Source: Lachnospiraceae bacterium (GTDB taxonomy: Bacteria > Bacillota > Clostridia > Lachnospirales > Lachnospiraceae). From it: 41,885 nucleotides of DNA. Under the pieces are notes generated by a model, which saw nothing but the letters and a program-made list of their open reading frames with translations, was not told the origin of the DNA and made no database searches. The stretch spans positions 1 through 41,885 of the forward strand of contig JAHZFJ010000032.1 of assembly GCA_019421365.1 (NCBI GenBank). The letters run 5' to 3'. Below, piece by piece: positions 17,266 through 25,769 of the stretch (positions are counted from its first letter, which is position 1; each line of letters starts with the position of its first letter). A program made the position numbers and the translations under genes.

Positions 17266-17319
17266 TGCGAACTGCGTTCGCAATGAGGACTGCGTTCGCA
17301 ATGCAAACAGAGTTTGCAT
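17266..17319. repeat. Cluster of short palindromic and direct repeats
   Basis: TGCGAA/TTCGCA (17266-17271 and 17277-17282) and ATGCAAAC/GTTTGCAT (17301-17308 and 17312-17319) form two hairpins. The string ctgcgttcgcaatg occurs twice, at about 17272 and 17290. The block is more GC-rich than its surroundings. It sits between the T-box terminator and the valS ribosome site, so it is transcribed whenever valS is on. It resembles dispersed intergenic palindromes, but other genomic copies cannot be seen here. Confidence 0.75.
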
Positions 17320-17391
17320 TGGGCTGCGCACTCGCACACCAAAACCATCACCGTTTACGGTAGAATATACGAAGAAAGAAGGAATAAGACT

Positions 17392-20043
17392 ATGGGTAAA
17401 GAGTTAGAAAAGAATTATGACCCGAAAGCCATTGAGAATAAGCTTTATGAAAAATGGTTAAATAAGAAATATTTTAGTGCAAAAGTAGATAAAAAGAAGA
17501 AGCCATTTACAATTGTGATGCCACCTCCAAACATTACAGGAAAACTTCATATGGGTCACGCACTTGATAATACATTACAAGATATCTTGATTCGTTTTAA
17601 GAGAATGCAAGGTTTTGAAGCACTTTGGATTCCTGGAACTGATCATGCAAGTATATCGACAGAAGTTAAGGTTATCAATAAGTTAAAGGATCAAGGAATT
17701 GATAAGCGTGAACTTGGACGTGAAGGTTTCTTAAAAGCTACTTGGGAATGGAAAGAAGAATACGGTAATACAATTACTAGTCAGTTAAAGAAGATTGGTT
17801 CTTCTTGTGATTGGGACAGAGAACGTTTTACAATGGACGAAGGATGTTCAAAGGCAGTAGAAGAAGTATTTGTTAATTTATATAATAGAGGATATATCTA
17901 CAAAGGTTCTCGTATCATTAACTGGTGTCCAGTATGTCAAACTTCTATCTCTGATGCAGAGGTTGAACATGAAGAAAAAGCAGGACATTTCTGGCATATC
18001 AAGTATCCTATCGTAGGTACAGATGAGTACGTAGAAATCGCGACTACAAGACCAGAAACATTACTTGGTGACTCAGCAGTAGCAGTTCATCCAGAAGATG
18101 AGAGATATCAACACTTAATTGGTAAGATGGTTATGTTACCACTTGTTAATAAGGAAATCCCAGTTGTTGCGGACACTTATGTAGACAAAGAATTCGGAAC
18201 TGGTGTTGTTAAGATTACTCCAGCACACGACCCTAATGATTTCGAAGTTGGTAAGAGACATAACTTGCCTGAAATCAATGTGATGAATGATGATGCAACA
18301 ATTAACGAACTTGGTGGCAAATACGCTGGTATGGATCGTTATGAAGCAAGAAAAGCAATGGTAGCTGACCTTGATGCACTTGGCTTATTAGTAAAAGTAG
18401 AAGACCATACTCATAATGTTGGAACACATGATAGATGTAAAACAACAGTTGAACCATTAATCAAACAACAATGGTTTGTTAAGATGGAAGAGTTAGCAAA
18501 ACCTGCAATCGAAGCATTAAAGAATGGTGATTTAGAATTCATTCCAGACCGTTTTGATAAGACTTACCTTCACTGGTTAGAGAATATTCGCGATTGGTGT
18601 ATCTCAAGACAGTTATGGTGGGGACATCGTATACCAGCATATTACTGTGATAAATGTGGAGAAGTAGTAATCGCTAAAGAATCAGAAAGACCAACAGTTT
18701 GTCCTAAATGTGGTCACGATCATTTAACTCAAGATGAAGATACCTTAGATACTTGGTTTAGTTCAGCTCTATGGCCATTCTCAACACTTGGCTGGCCAGA
18801 GAATACAGAAGAATTAGATTACTTCTATCCAACAGATGTACTTGTAACTGGATATGATATTATCTTCTTCTGGGTTATCCGTATGGTATTCTCAGGATAC
18901 GAGCACATGAAACAAGTACCATTCCACAAAGTATTAATTCACGGTCTTGTAAGAGATTCTGAGGGCCGTAAGATGAGTAAGTCTCTTGGAAATGGTATTG
19001 ATCCACTTGAAGTTATCGACAGCTACGGTGCAGATGCTCTTCGTTTAACATTAATTACAGGTAACGCACCAGGAAATGATATGCGTTTCTACCATGAGAG
19101 AGTAGAAGCAAGTAGAAACTTTGCTAACAAAGTATGGAACGCTTCTCGTTTCATCATGATGAATATCGAAAAAGCAGAAGTTAGTGATACAATCGATTTA
19201 TCTTCATTAACACAAGCAGATAAATGGATCTTATCAAAAGTGAATACTTTAGCTAAAGATGTAACAGATAATTTAGATAAGTTTGAACTTGGTATTGCAG
19301 TTCAGAAGATTTACGACTTTATCTGGGAAGAATTCTGCGATTGGTATATTGAAATGGTAAAACCAAGATTATACAACGATGAAGATGAAACAAAGGCAGC
19401 AGTTCTTTGGACACTTAAGACTGTATTAATCAACTCCCTTAAGTTATTACACCCATATATGCCATTCGTAACAGAAGAAATCTTCTGTACGCTACAAGAC
19501 AAAGAAGAATCTATCATGATATCTTCTTGGCCAGAATTCAAAGAAGAATGGAATTTTGAAGCAGATGAAGAAGCAGTTGAAACAATTAAGACAGCTGTTA
19601 AAGGTATTCGAAATGTACGTTCTGAGATGAATGTACCACCAAGCAAGAAAGCAACTGTTATTGTAGTATCTGAAAGCGAAAAGGTTCGTACAATCTTTGA
19701 AGACAGTAAAGTATTCTTTGCTACTCTTGGATATGCAAGTGAAGTTAAGATTCAAGCAAACAATGAAGGAATCTCATCTGATGCGGTTTCAACAGTAATT
19801 CAAGACGCTACAATCTATATGCCATTTGCTGAATTAGTTGATATCGAGAAAGAAGTGGAACGTCTTGAAAAAGAAAAAGCACGTCTTGAAGGTGAATTAA
19901 ATCGTGTTAAAGGAATGTTAAGCAACGAACGTTTCGTTAGCAAAGCTCCTCAAGCAAAGATAGATGAGGAAAAAGCTAAATTAGAGAAGTATTCAAATAT
20001 GATGGAACAAGTAGTGGAAAGACTTAATCACTTTAAAGCTTAA
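17392..20043 (+). CDS. valS: Valyl-tRNA synthetase
   Basis: The 883-aa class I synthetase charges tRNA-Val with valine in the cytoplasm. The catalytic signatures are PPPNITGKLHMGHA (HIGH equivalent HMGH at residues 53-56) and KMSKS at 527-531. Between them lies the CP1 editing insertion with TTRPETLLGD, and two Cys pairs (CDKC and CPKC) form a zinc-like module near residue 420. The C-terminus is a coiled coil from about residue 820 (IEKEVERLEKEKARLEGELN), typical of ValRS. The ATG at 17392 has AGAAAGAAGGA upstream. The frame opens at 17314, but that extension would encode the palindromic repeats. Expression is controlled by the Val T-box. Confidence 0.98.
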   Translation: MGKELEKNYDPKAIENKLYEKWLNKKYFSAKVDKKKKPFTIVMPPPNITGKLHMGHALDNTLQDILIRFKRMQGFEALWIPGTDHASISTEVKVINKLKDQGIDKRELGREGFLKATWEWKEEYGNTITSQLKKIGSSCDWDRERFTMDEGCSKAVEEVFVNLYNRGYIYKGSRIINWCPVCQTSISDAEVEHEEKAGHFWHIKYPIVGTDEYVEIATTRPETLLGDSAVAVHPEDERYQHLIGKMVMLPLVNKEIPVVADTYVDKEFGTGVVKITPAHDPNDFEVGKRHNLPEINVMNDDATINELGGKYAGMDRYEARKAMVADLDALGLLVKVEDHTHNVGTHDRCKTTVEPLIKQQWFVKMEELAKPAIEALKNGDLEFIPDRFDKTYLHWLENIRDWCISRQLWWGHRIPAYYCDKCGEVVIAKESERPTVCPKCGHDHLTQDEDTLDTWFSSALWPFSTLGWPENTEELDYFYPTDVLVTGYDIIFFWVIRMVFSGYEHMKQVPFHKVLIHGLVRDSEGRKMSKSLGNGIDPLEVIDSYGADALRLTLITGNAPGNDMRFYHERVEASRNFANKVWNASRFIMMNIEKAEVSDTIDLSSLTQADKWILSKVNTLAKDVTDNLDKFELGIAVQKIYDFIWEEFCDWYIEMVKPRLYNDEDETKAAVLWTLKTVLINSLKLLHPYMPFVTEEIFCTLQDKEESIMISSWPEFKEEWNFEADEEAVETIKTAVKGIRNVRSEMNVPPSKKATVIVVSESEKVRTIFEDSKVFFATLGYASEVKIQANNEGISSDAVSTVIQDATIYMPFAELVDIEKEVERLEKEKARLEGELNRVKGMLSNERFVSKAPQAKIDEEKAKLEKYSNMMEQVVERLNHFKA

Positions 20044-20060
20044 GTAGTTTAAAAAAATAG

Positions 20061-20121
20061 AGTACAAAAAAGATAGAATTACATGGTTCTAAAGGAATTG
20101 TGTAGTTCTATTTTTTGTGCA
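20061..20121 (+). terminator. valS terminator
   Basis: A long imperfect stem pairs gtacaaaaaagatagaa (20062-20078) with ttctattttttgtgc (20106-20120). The inner part is extended by acatggtt against aattgtgt. The T-run is within the 3' arm. Confidence 0.7.
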
Positions 20122-20379
20122 GTATTATTTTGGAATGAATTAGTTATAAAGATTTCATTAAGATCTTGTCTGAAATATTGCAGATAAATACTTAAAAAGG
20201 TATTTATAGTAAACTTATTTGACGGATTGGTTATAATAGTAACTAGGAAAATGGTCTACTAATAGCGAAAAATATTGTATTATTATTTTGGAAAGGCTAT
20301 AATTAGAGTAAGGATAGTGTCTATAAACGATGGTGTTGGAATCTATGGAAACAAACTGATCATAGTGGGGTGATTACTT
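20122..20379. other. Spacer before the FapA-family gene
   Basis: This AT-rich stretch has two TATAAT strings (20232-20237 and about 20298-20303), but neither has a convincing -35 at the right distance. No ORF, repeat or stable hairpin was recognised. The FapA-family promoter is probably one of the two TATAAT sites. Confidence 0.35.
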
Positions 20380-21768
20380 ATGAGTAAGTTACAAGGAGAA
20401 ACTAACAGGATAGAAATACGTTTTACTAATGATTTTTTAAAAGCATACATAACATTAATTCCAGTAAATAAGAAGGAACCATATACAAAAGAACAAATCC
20501 TTAAAGAACTAACTACGAATAGAGTAATATATGGTATTAAGATAGAAGTAATTGAAGAAATGGTACAAAACGAATTAGTATATACAGAGATACTAATTGC
20601 TGAAGGCGATGCGCCTATTGATGGAGTAGATGGTTACTATCAATATTTCTTTCAAAAAGAGAGAGATATGAAACCGATTATATTGGAAGATGGATCCGCT
20701 GATTATAGTAGCTTGAGCAAGATTGAAACCGTATATGTTGGACAAATTATTGCGAGATACTATAAAGCAACCAAAGGTGAGCATGGTAGGAATATAAAGG
20801 GCCAACAAATGCTTGCAAGGAATGGTAGAGAATTACAACCATTAAAGGGAAAAGGATTTTCTGTTAATGAAGATAAAACAATCTATCGTTCTGATATAGA
20901 TGGTAAAATTGAATATAAGAATGATAAAATAGAGATATCCAACATCCTAATTATAGAAGGTGATGTTGATACAGTAACCGGTGATGCGAATTTCTCTGGT
21001 GACATCACAGTTAAAGGTAATGTAATGACAGGCACTAGAGTTAAGGCGGGGGGGAATATACTTGTAACTGGGCATGTAGAAGCAGCCGATTTAGTAGCAG
21101 GTGGAGATGTTATCTTACAAAATGGAATGCAGGGGGGGGGCAGAGGAAAAGTCACCGCTGGAAGGCATGTTTCAGGTAAATTCTTTGAACAAGTTACAAT
21201 AGAAGCCGGTGGTGATGTGAATGCTAATGCAATTATGCATTGTAATATTACATCAAAAGGTGAAGTAATTGTATCTGGTAAAAGAGGAGTTATAGTAGGT
21301 GGCGTGCTTAATGCAGTTAGTGGAGTGACAGCTACTATAATTGGAAGTATGGCTGAGGTCCTTACAGATGTGAACATTGGTTATCGTGCTGACCCTGTTC
21401 CTATGATTATTAAGAAGGAAGAAGAGATTAAGAATCTTATATCAGAGATTCGTAAGATTGATGAAGGTATTAAAACTATCATTAATTATATGGAAAAAGA
21501 GAGTCGAAAGGACCTTCTGCCACAAAAGATCCAACTTTTAAAAACTAAGATTGATCGTAATTCTCAGATAAGTGAAATAACGAAACAAAGAAATTTGCTT
21601 TTAGAGTCTTTAGAAAAGGCTAAAGATGGCAAGGTGATTGTATCTAGAGCTATTTATCCAGGAGCACGTATTAGAATTAACGGCAATATGCTTATTATTA
21701 AAGAGGAATTCAATAATGTACTAATTAAACGTAAAGGTTTAGATGTATGTTTGTTTGCTATGGAATAA
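20380..21768 (+). CDS. FapA/DUF342-family beta-helix protein
   Basis: The 462-aa protein has an alpha/beta N-terminal region (residues 1-175, including GEHGRNIKGQQM), then a right-handed beta-helix of Gly/Val-rich rungs (about 185-330, repeats such as GDVDTVTGDANFSGDITV), and a C-terminal helical coiled coil (about 340-415) ending in a small beta domain. This is the FapA layout (flagellar assembly protein A, DUF342). Family members also occur in non-flagellated clostridia, and no flagellar gene is nearby, so the role is open. Two poly-G tracts (7 and 9 bases) lie in the beta-helix coding region but the frame is intact here. It has a GGGGTG site. Confidence 0.85.
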   Translation: MSKLQGETNRIEIRFTNDFLKAYITLIPVNKKEPYTKEQILKELTTNRVIYGIKIEVIEEMVQNELVYTEILIAEGDAPIDGVDGYYQYFFQKERDMKPIILEDGSADYSSLSKIETVYVGQIIARYYKATKGEHGRNIKGQQMLARNGRELQPLKGKGFSVNEDKTIYRSDIDGKIEYKNDKIEISNILIIEGDVDTVTGDANFSGDITVKGNVMTGTRVKAGGNILVTGHVEAADLVAGGDVILQNGMQGGGRGKVTAGRHVSGKFFEQVTIEAGGDVNANAIMHCNITSKGEVIVSGKRGVIVGGVLNAVSGVTATIIGSMAEVLTDVNIGYRADPVPMIIKKEEEIKNLISEIRKIDEGIKTIINYMEKESRKDLLPQKIQLLKTKIDRNSQISEITKQRNLLLESLEKAKDGKVIVSRAIYPGARIRINGNMLIIKEEFNNVLIKRKGLDVCLFAME

Positions 21769-21841
21769 AGAATGTAACTGACAGTATGTACATATAATAG
21801 TATAATATGCATGATGCGTCGAGAATTGCGAAAGAAAATAC

Positions 21842-21869
21842 TTGATAATTGCGCTTGCTATGGTATAAT
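21842..21869 (+). promoter_or_regulatory. Promoter ahead of the 46-aa ORF and TPR gene
   Basis: TTGATA (21842-21847) and TATAAT (21864-21869) are spaced by 16 bases, with TG just before the -10. The expected start is near 21876, about 90 bases before the small ORF. Confidence 0.65.
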
Positions 21870-21966
21870 TTTTGATGTACATTAATTAATTCGTAAATAA
21901 ATAGAAGAATTATCATTTGTTGCTGCAGCTAATGTTTGCAGGTGTAAGAAAGGATATGGTGTTATT

Positions 21967-22107
21967 ATGATTGATTTTGAAGAAGAATTACAGAAATTCC
22001 AACCTAGTTTGGAAGTTGAACAAGCAGAAGATGCTATATATAATAATGATTTAACAGATGTAACTGATATTATTAAAGATATGATGCGTGAGATGAAGAA
22101 CAAATAA
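21967..22107 (+). CDS. Small acidic protein, 46 aa, unknown
   Basis: This short frame runs ATG to TAA and encodes an acidic helical peptide beginning MIDFEEELQKFQPSLEVE and ending MMREMKNK. An AAAGGA-type site lies 13 bases upstream, a little far. It is the first ORF after a good promoter and lies 50 bases before the TPR gene in the same direction, so cotranscription is likely. There is no hydrophobic segment and no known motif. Position, codon use and promoter support it as real, but conservation cannot be tested here. Confidence 0.55.
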   Translation: MIDFEEELQKFQPSLEVEQAEDAIYNNDLTDVTDIIKDMMREMKNK

Positions 22108-22157
22108 GTACGATTAAAGTTACAGTGCCATAAAAGAAAGACAGAAGGTGAAGGAAG

Positions 22158-23543
22158 ATGAATTGTCCCAATTGTGGAAGCGCTTTAGGAAAAAAGAATA
22201 AATGTGATAAATGTGGCACCAACGTAACGGCCTTTCAAAAAGCTATCCGAATCTCTAATTTATATTATAATATGGGATTAGAGAAAGCAAAAGTTAGAGA
22301 TTTAACAGGTGCAGTTTTCATATTACAAAAAAGTTTGAACTTTAATAAAGAAAATACAAATGCAAGAAACCTTTTAGGACTTGTTTATTATGAAATGGGT
22401 GAAATTGTTGCTGCTCTAAGTGAGTGGGTATTAAGTAAACATTATCAACCACAAGACAATAGCTGTGATTACTATATTAATAGTATCCAATCTAACCAAA
22501 CGCGTCTAGAATCAGCAAATCAGACGATTAAGAAGTATAATGCGGCACTTCAAGCAGCAAAGCAAGGTAATGATGATTTAGCTATTATCCAGCTTAAAAA
22601 AGTAACAAACTTGAATCCACATTTCTTAAGAGCAAATCATCTTCTAGCTTTGTTATATATGAAGAATAAGGAGAATGATAAGGCTCTCAAATGCCTTATG
22701 AAGATTCGTAAGATTGATGTAACGAATACTACAACATTACGTTACTTAGAAGAATTGAAGGGTGGACAACCAATTCAAGATACGAGCGACAAAAAAGAGG
22801 ATAATTCGTTAGGAAGATCATCAAATATATCTAAGATTGCACCAGTTTCAAATTATCTTGATGACAAGCCAAATATCTGGGTGTTCTTAAATTTAATTAT
22901 AGGTATAGTTATTGGTGTTGGTCTATTATATTTCTTGGTTGTACCTAATGTTAAAAAACAAGCAGCGGCAGATTACAATACAAAAGTTGTGGATCTGAAT
23001 TCGCAGATAGCAGTTAATAATAAAGAAGTTTCTGCATTACAAAGCGACAAAGAAAAATTACAAGAAACAATTGATAATTTACAAAAAGAGATGGATGATT
23101 TAAGCAAAGCATCTGAGAAATTTGATGCAGCTTTATATGACGAGTTGTTTAATGCTGTAAAGGTATATATATCTGGAGCAAGTAAGGATGAGGTTGTACA
23201 GGCGCTTTTAGATGTAGATATGACAAATATTGACCGACAAGCGGCAGTTGAATTATATGATTTAATGAAACAAAATACATTTACTGATGCCTCAGTATCT
23301 ATTTATGAACAAGGTCATAATTTATATTCGACACGTAAGTATGAAGAAGCAATTGAAGTATTAAAGCAGGTAGTAGAGATTAATGATGAGAAAGTACCAG
23401 ATGCATTGTATTTTATTGGACGTTCTTACCAGATGTTGTCTGATAATGAAAACGCTGCAAAATATTACAATCAGGTAATTGATGATTATCCAGATACATC
23501 AAGAGCTTCGCAAGCAAGAAGCAAATTAAATGAAGTCCAGTAA
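22158..23543 (+). CDS. Zinc-ribbon and TPR membrane protein
   Basis: The 461-aa protein begins with a zinc ribbon (Cys3, Cys6, Cys16, Cys19 in CPNC and CDKC). Cytoplasmic TPR-like helices follow (about 35-195, including ARNLLGLVYYEMGEIVAAL). A polar linker leads to one transmembrane helix (241-263), then a coiled coil (270-320). The C-terminal TPR region (about 375-455, including ALYFIGRSYQMLSDNENAAKYY) should be extracytoplasmic. This layout suggests a bitopic protein-interaction scaffold. It starts behind GAAGGTGAAGGAAG and shares a promoter with the 46-aa ORF. The strong terminator at 23654 separates it from spoIIAA. Its specific role is unknown. Confidence 0.85.
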   Translation: MNCPNCGSALGKKNKCDKCGTNVTAFQKAIRISNLYYNMGLEKAKVRDLTGAVFILQKSLNFNKENTNARNLLGLVYYEMGEIVAALSEWVLSKHYQPQDNSCDYYINSIQSNQTRLESANQTIKKYNAALQAAKQGNDDLAIIQLKKVTNLNPHFLRANHLLALLYMKNKENDKALKCLMKIRKIDVTNTTTLRYLEELKGGQPIQDTSDKKEDNSLGRSSNISKIAPVSNYLDDKPNIWVFLNLIIGIVIGVGLLYFLVVPNVKKQAAADYNTKVVDLNSQIAVNNKEVSALQSDKEKLQETIDNLQKEMDDLSKASEKFDAALYDELFNAVKVYISGASKDEVVQALLDVDMTNIDRQAAVELYDLMKQNTFTDASVSIYEQGHNLYSTRKYEEAIEVLKQVVEINDEKVPDALYFIGRSYQMLSDNENAAKYYNQVIDDYPDTSRASQARSKLNEVQ

Positions 23544-23653
23544 TTACATTTAGTTAAATTCGTAAGGATAATAAGACAAGAATTATGTTTTATCACTAAC
23601 TCATCGGGCATAACAAGTTCGATAAGTTACTCTAACGAAAGAAGAGACAAGTA

Positions 23654-23689
23654 CTTCTATATTCTAATATAGAAGGAACGTCTTTTTTT
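23654..23689 (+). terminator. Terminator after the TPR gene
   Basis: CTTCTATAT (23654-23662) pairs with ATATAGAAG (23667-23675) around a 4-base loop. An outer gac/gtc pairing and a run of seven to eight T residues (23682-23689) complete it. It ends only 41 bases before the spoIIAA start. Confidence 0.85.
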
Positions 23690-23729
23690 ATAAATAGTAT
23701 ATGTAAATTTATGTAAAAGAAGGGAAAAC

Positions 23730-24101
23730 ATGGACAAGAGTAAAGGATATATGGATTATTCAAATATGGGGGCTGTTATGGAATTGCGTGGCCGAAGTTT
23801 GTTGATTCAGATCAGTAAGGAGTTAGATCATCATAATGCTGTTACAATAAGAGAAAAAGCGGATCAACTAATTGATAAGAATTCTGTAAATCAAATCATA
23901 TTTGATTTTACTAATTCAGAATTTATGGATAGTTCAGGAATTGGTGTAATTATGGGTAGATATAAGAAGATTATATTTACTGGGGGAAAAGTAGCAGTGA
24001 CGAATGTCAATTCTTCTATTGATCGAATCTTTAAGTTATCAGGATTATATAAGATCATTGAAAAATATGCAACGATTGAAGAAGCATTAAATTTGCAATA
24101 G
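23730..24101 (+). CDS. spoIIAA: Anti-sigma-F factor antagonist SpoIIAA
   Basis: The 123-aa STAS-domain protein binds SpoIIAB when unphosphorylated and so frees sigma-F in the forespore. The phosphorylation loop FMDSSGIGV is present, with Ser68 (first Ser after Asp) the likely target by comparison with B. subtilis. The N-terminus is about ten residues longer than in B. subtilis; a start at the internal ATG (residue 8) is possible, but GAAGGG precedes 23730 well. spoIIAB and sigF follow in the usual order. Confidence 0.95.
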   Translation: MDKSKGYMDYSNMGAVMELRGRSLLIQISKELDHHNAVTIREKADQLIDKNSVNQIIFDFTNSEFMDSSGIGVIMGRYKKIIFTGGKVAVTNVNSSIDRIFKLSGLYKIIEKYATIEEALNLQ

Positions 24102-24127
24102 CAAACAGGGAGAAAGGATAGGTAGAT

Positions 24128-24568
24128 ATGGACAGAAAGAATGCAATGTCTTTGGAATTCGATAGTAAATCAGAAAACGAAAGTTTTGCAAGAACTGTAG
24201 TAGCTGTATTTGCTGCTCAGCTGAATCCTACAATCGAGGAAATTGCGGATATCAAGACCGCAGTTTCAGAGGCGGTTACTAATAGTATTATACATGGTTA
24301 TGATGGTAGGGAAGGTAAAATTGTATTAACTTGTACTATTGAGGGGAGTAAAATTACGGTATCAGTAATGGACAAAGGGAAAGGAATTGAAGATATAAAA
24401 CAAGCGATGGAACCTTTGTATACTACAAAACCGGAGATGGAGAGATCGGGAATGGGATTCTCGTTTATGGAAGCATTTATGGATGACTTAGAAGTGGCTT
24501 CTGTGCCAGGCGAAGGTACTACGGTAATTATGACGAAAACAATTGACGAAGATAAGTTGTTTTCCTGA
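24128..24568 (+). CDS. spoIIAB: Anti-sigma-F factor and kinase SpoIIAB
   Basis: The 146-aa GHKL ATPase holds sigma-F inactive and phosphorylates SpoIIAA. The N-box SEAVTNSIIHGYDG, the G1 motif DKGKGIED and the G2 region SGMGFSFMEAFMD are intact, and length is typical. It starts 26 bases after spoIIAA with an AGAAAGGA site. Together with its neighbours it forms the standard compartment-specific switch. Confidence 0.96.
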   Translation: MDRKNAMSLEFDSKSENESFARTVVAVFAAQLNPTIEEIADIKTAVSEAVTNSIIHGYDGREGKIVLTCTIEGSKITVSVMDKGKGIEDIKQAMEPLYTTKPEMERSGMGFSFMEAFMDDLEVASVPGEGTTVIMTKTIDEDKLFS

Positions 24569-24637
24569 TAGCTGAATAAAAATATGAAAAGAAAGGTTAG
24601 ACAGTGGCGGTGATAACAGGAAAGGCAAGGTGCAAGC

Positions 24638-25354
24638 ATGGATACACTGGAATTGATTAAGTTATCAAAAACTGGTGATAAAGAAGCAAGAGACCTGCTA
24701 GTCACGGAAAATGTTGGGTTAGTTTGGAGTATTGTTAGAAGATTTGCTGGAAGAGGACATGAGCTTGAGGATTTATTCCAAATAGGCAGTATCGGATTAA
24801 TTAAAGCGATTGATAAATTTGATTTATCGTATGATGTTAAATTCTCAACTTATGCAGTACCAATGATTACTGGTGAAATCAAACGATTTCTACGCGATGA
24901 TGGAATCATTAAAGTAAGCCGCTCTTTAAAAGAAATTGCTGTTAAAGTAAAAATCACAAGAGAGATATTGAATAATAGACTGAACAGAGAACCTACTATA
25001 GAAGAATTGAGTATAGAAATGGTAGTACCGACAGAAGATATCGTTATGGCACTTGAATCGAATACAGAAGTAGAATCCTTATATAAGACAATCTATCAAG
25101 GCGATGGTAATGCTATTTTTTTAATTGATAAATTAGAACAAGTACAGGATGATCATGAATCTGTTGTTGATAAATTGGCTATTCAAGAGATATTAGATAC
25201 ATTAGAACCGAAAGAACAAGACATTATTAAATTGCGTTATTTTATGAACCGTACGCAATCGGATATAGCGAAGAAGCTTGGTATATCACAAGTGCAAGTT
25301 TCAAGATTAGAAAAGAAAATATTACGTACAATGCGAGAAAAATTAATCGGATAA
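24638..25354 (+). CDS. sigF: RNA polymerase sigma-F factor
   Basis: The 238-aa sigma factor directs early forespore transcription. Region 2 contains DLFQIGSIGLIKAIDKFD and the -10 recognition segment FSTYAVPMITGEIKRFLRDD. Region 3 starts with VSRSLKEIAVKVK. Region 4 ends in a helix-turn-helix, TQSDIAKKLGISQVQVSRLE. Length and order (spoIIAA-spoIIAB-sigF) match other endospore formers. It follows spoIIAB by 69 bases, with AAGGTG before the ATG. Confidence 0.97.
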   Translation: MDTLELIKLSKTGDKEARDLLVTENVGLVWSIVRRFAGRGHELEDLFQIGSIGLIKAIDKFDLSYDVKFSTYAVPMITGEIKRFLRDDGIIKVSRSLKEIAVKVKITREILNNRLNREPTIEELSIEMVVPTEDIVMALESNTEVESLYKTIYQGDGNAIFLIDKLEQVQDDHESVVDKLAIQEILDTLEPKEQDIIKLRYFMNRTQSDIAKKLGISQVQVSRLEKKILRTMREKLIG

Positions 25355-25437
25355 CTTTATTAAAGAACAATTTACCAGTATAAACAATTTGCAAAAGTAA
25401 ATAATAACAGTAATGTAAGTAACATTACAACCATAGA

Positions 25438-25474
25438 AGCATCAATCAAAATAGTAAAATGATTGATGCTTTTA
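25438..25474 (+). terminator. sigF operon terminator
   Basis: AGCATCAATCA (25438-25448) pairs perfectly with TGATTGATGCT (25460-25470), followed by five T residues. A smaller hairpin, GTAATGT/ACATTAC, lies just upstream (about 25411-25429). The spoVA genes would then need their own promoter between 25475 and 25500, where I could not identify a convincing sigma-G site. Confidence 0.8.
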
Positions 25475-25514
25475 TAATGCATAAGAATTGAATTTCTTAA
25501 AGGAGATGAAAAAA

Positions 25515-25769
25515 GTGATTGCAAAGAGGAAAAAATTCATAATTACTGGTGTTGTTATCTTGGCTATGATTACTGTGATCTGTGTCGTAATCGCTTATAG
25601 TAATAGTAAGGAAACTGATTATGTATTCGAAGGGACATTTGTTAAGGCAGAAGAATCTATAGAAGTGGCTGAAGCAACTAGTAATAATCTTGGTGATCAA
25701 GATAACCTAGATGAGAAAGATGCAAAGGATTGTTTTAAAAGAAAATCAGGAGATTGTGTCTTTGTATGA
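25515..25769 (+). CDS. Small single-pass membrane protein ahead of spoVAA
   Basis: The frame encodes about 84 residues from the GTG at 25515, which has AAAGGAG nine bases upstream. The in-frame ATG at 25506 is too close to that site and the TTG at 25488 lies before it. One transmembrane helix (about residues 8-28) is followed by an acidic exposed tail with two late Cys residues (DCFKRKSGDC). Its stop overlaps the spoVAA start by four bases (ATGA), a sign of translational coupling that supports it as a true operon member. It is not a usual SpoVA component that I recognise. Confidence 0.65.
   Translation: MIAKRKKFIITGVVILAMITVICVVIAYSNSKETDYVFEGTFVKAEESIEVAEATSNNLGDQDNLDEKDAKDCFKRKSGDCVFV

Noticed and set aside
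17266..17319. CRISPR-like array
   Set aside because: The repeats are short, few and adjoining, with no regular spacers and no cas genes.
19311..19755. Two long minus-strand frames opposite valS
   Set aside because: valS is certain on the plus strand; the antisense frames have no promoter, ribosome site or recognisable domain.
21048..21140. Frameshift in the FapA-family gene at the G tracts
   Set aside because: The frame is continuous through both tracts and gives a full-length family protein.
20883..21377. 164-codon minus-strand frame opposite the FapA-family gene
   Set aside because: It is Pro/Thr/Ser-rich only because it mirrors Gly/Val-rich beta-helix codons, and has no ribosome site or family match.
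23560..23600. Sigma-H promoter for spoIIA (AGGATAA...GAATTA)
   Set aside because: Spacing between the two elements is about eight bases, far shorter than sigma-H promoters need, and it lies upstream of the terminator.
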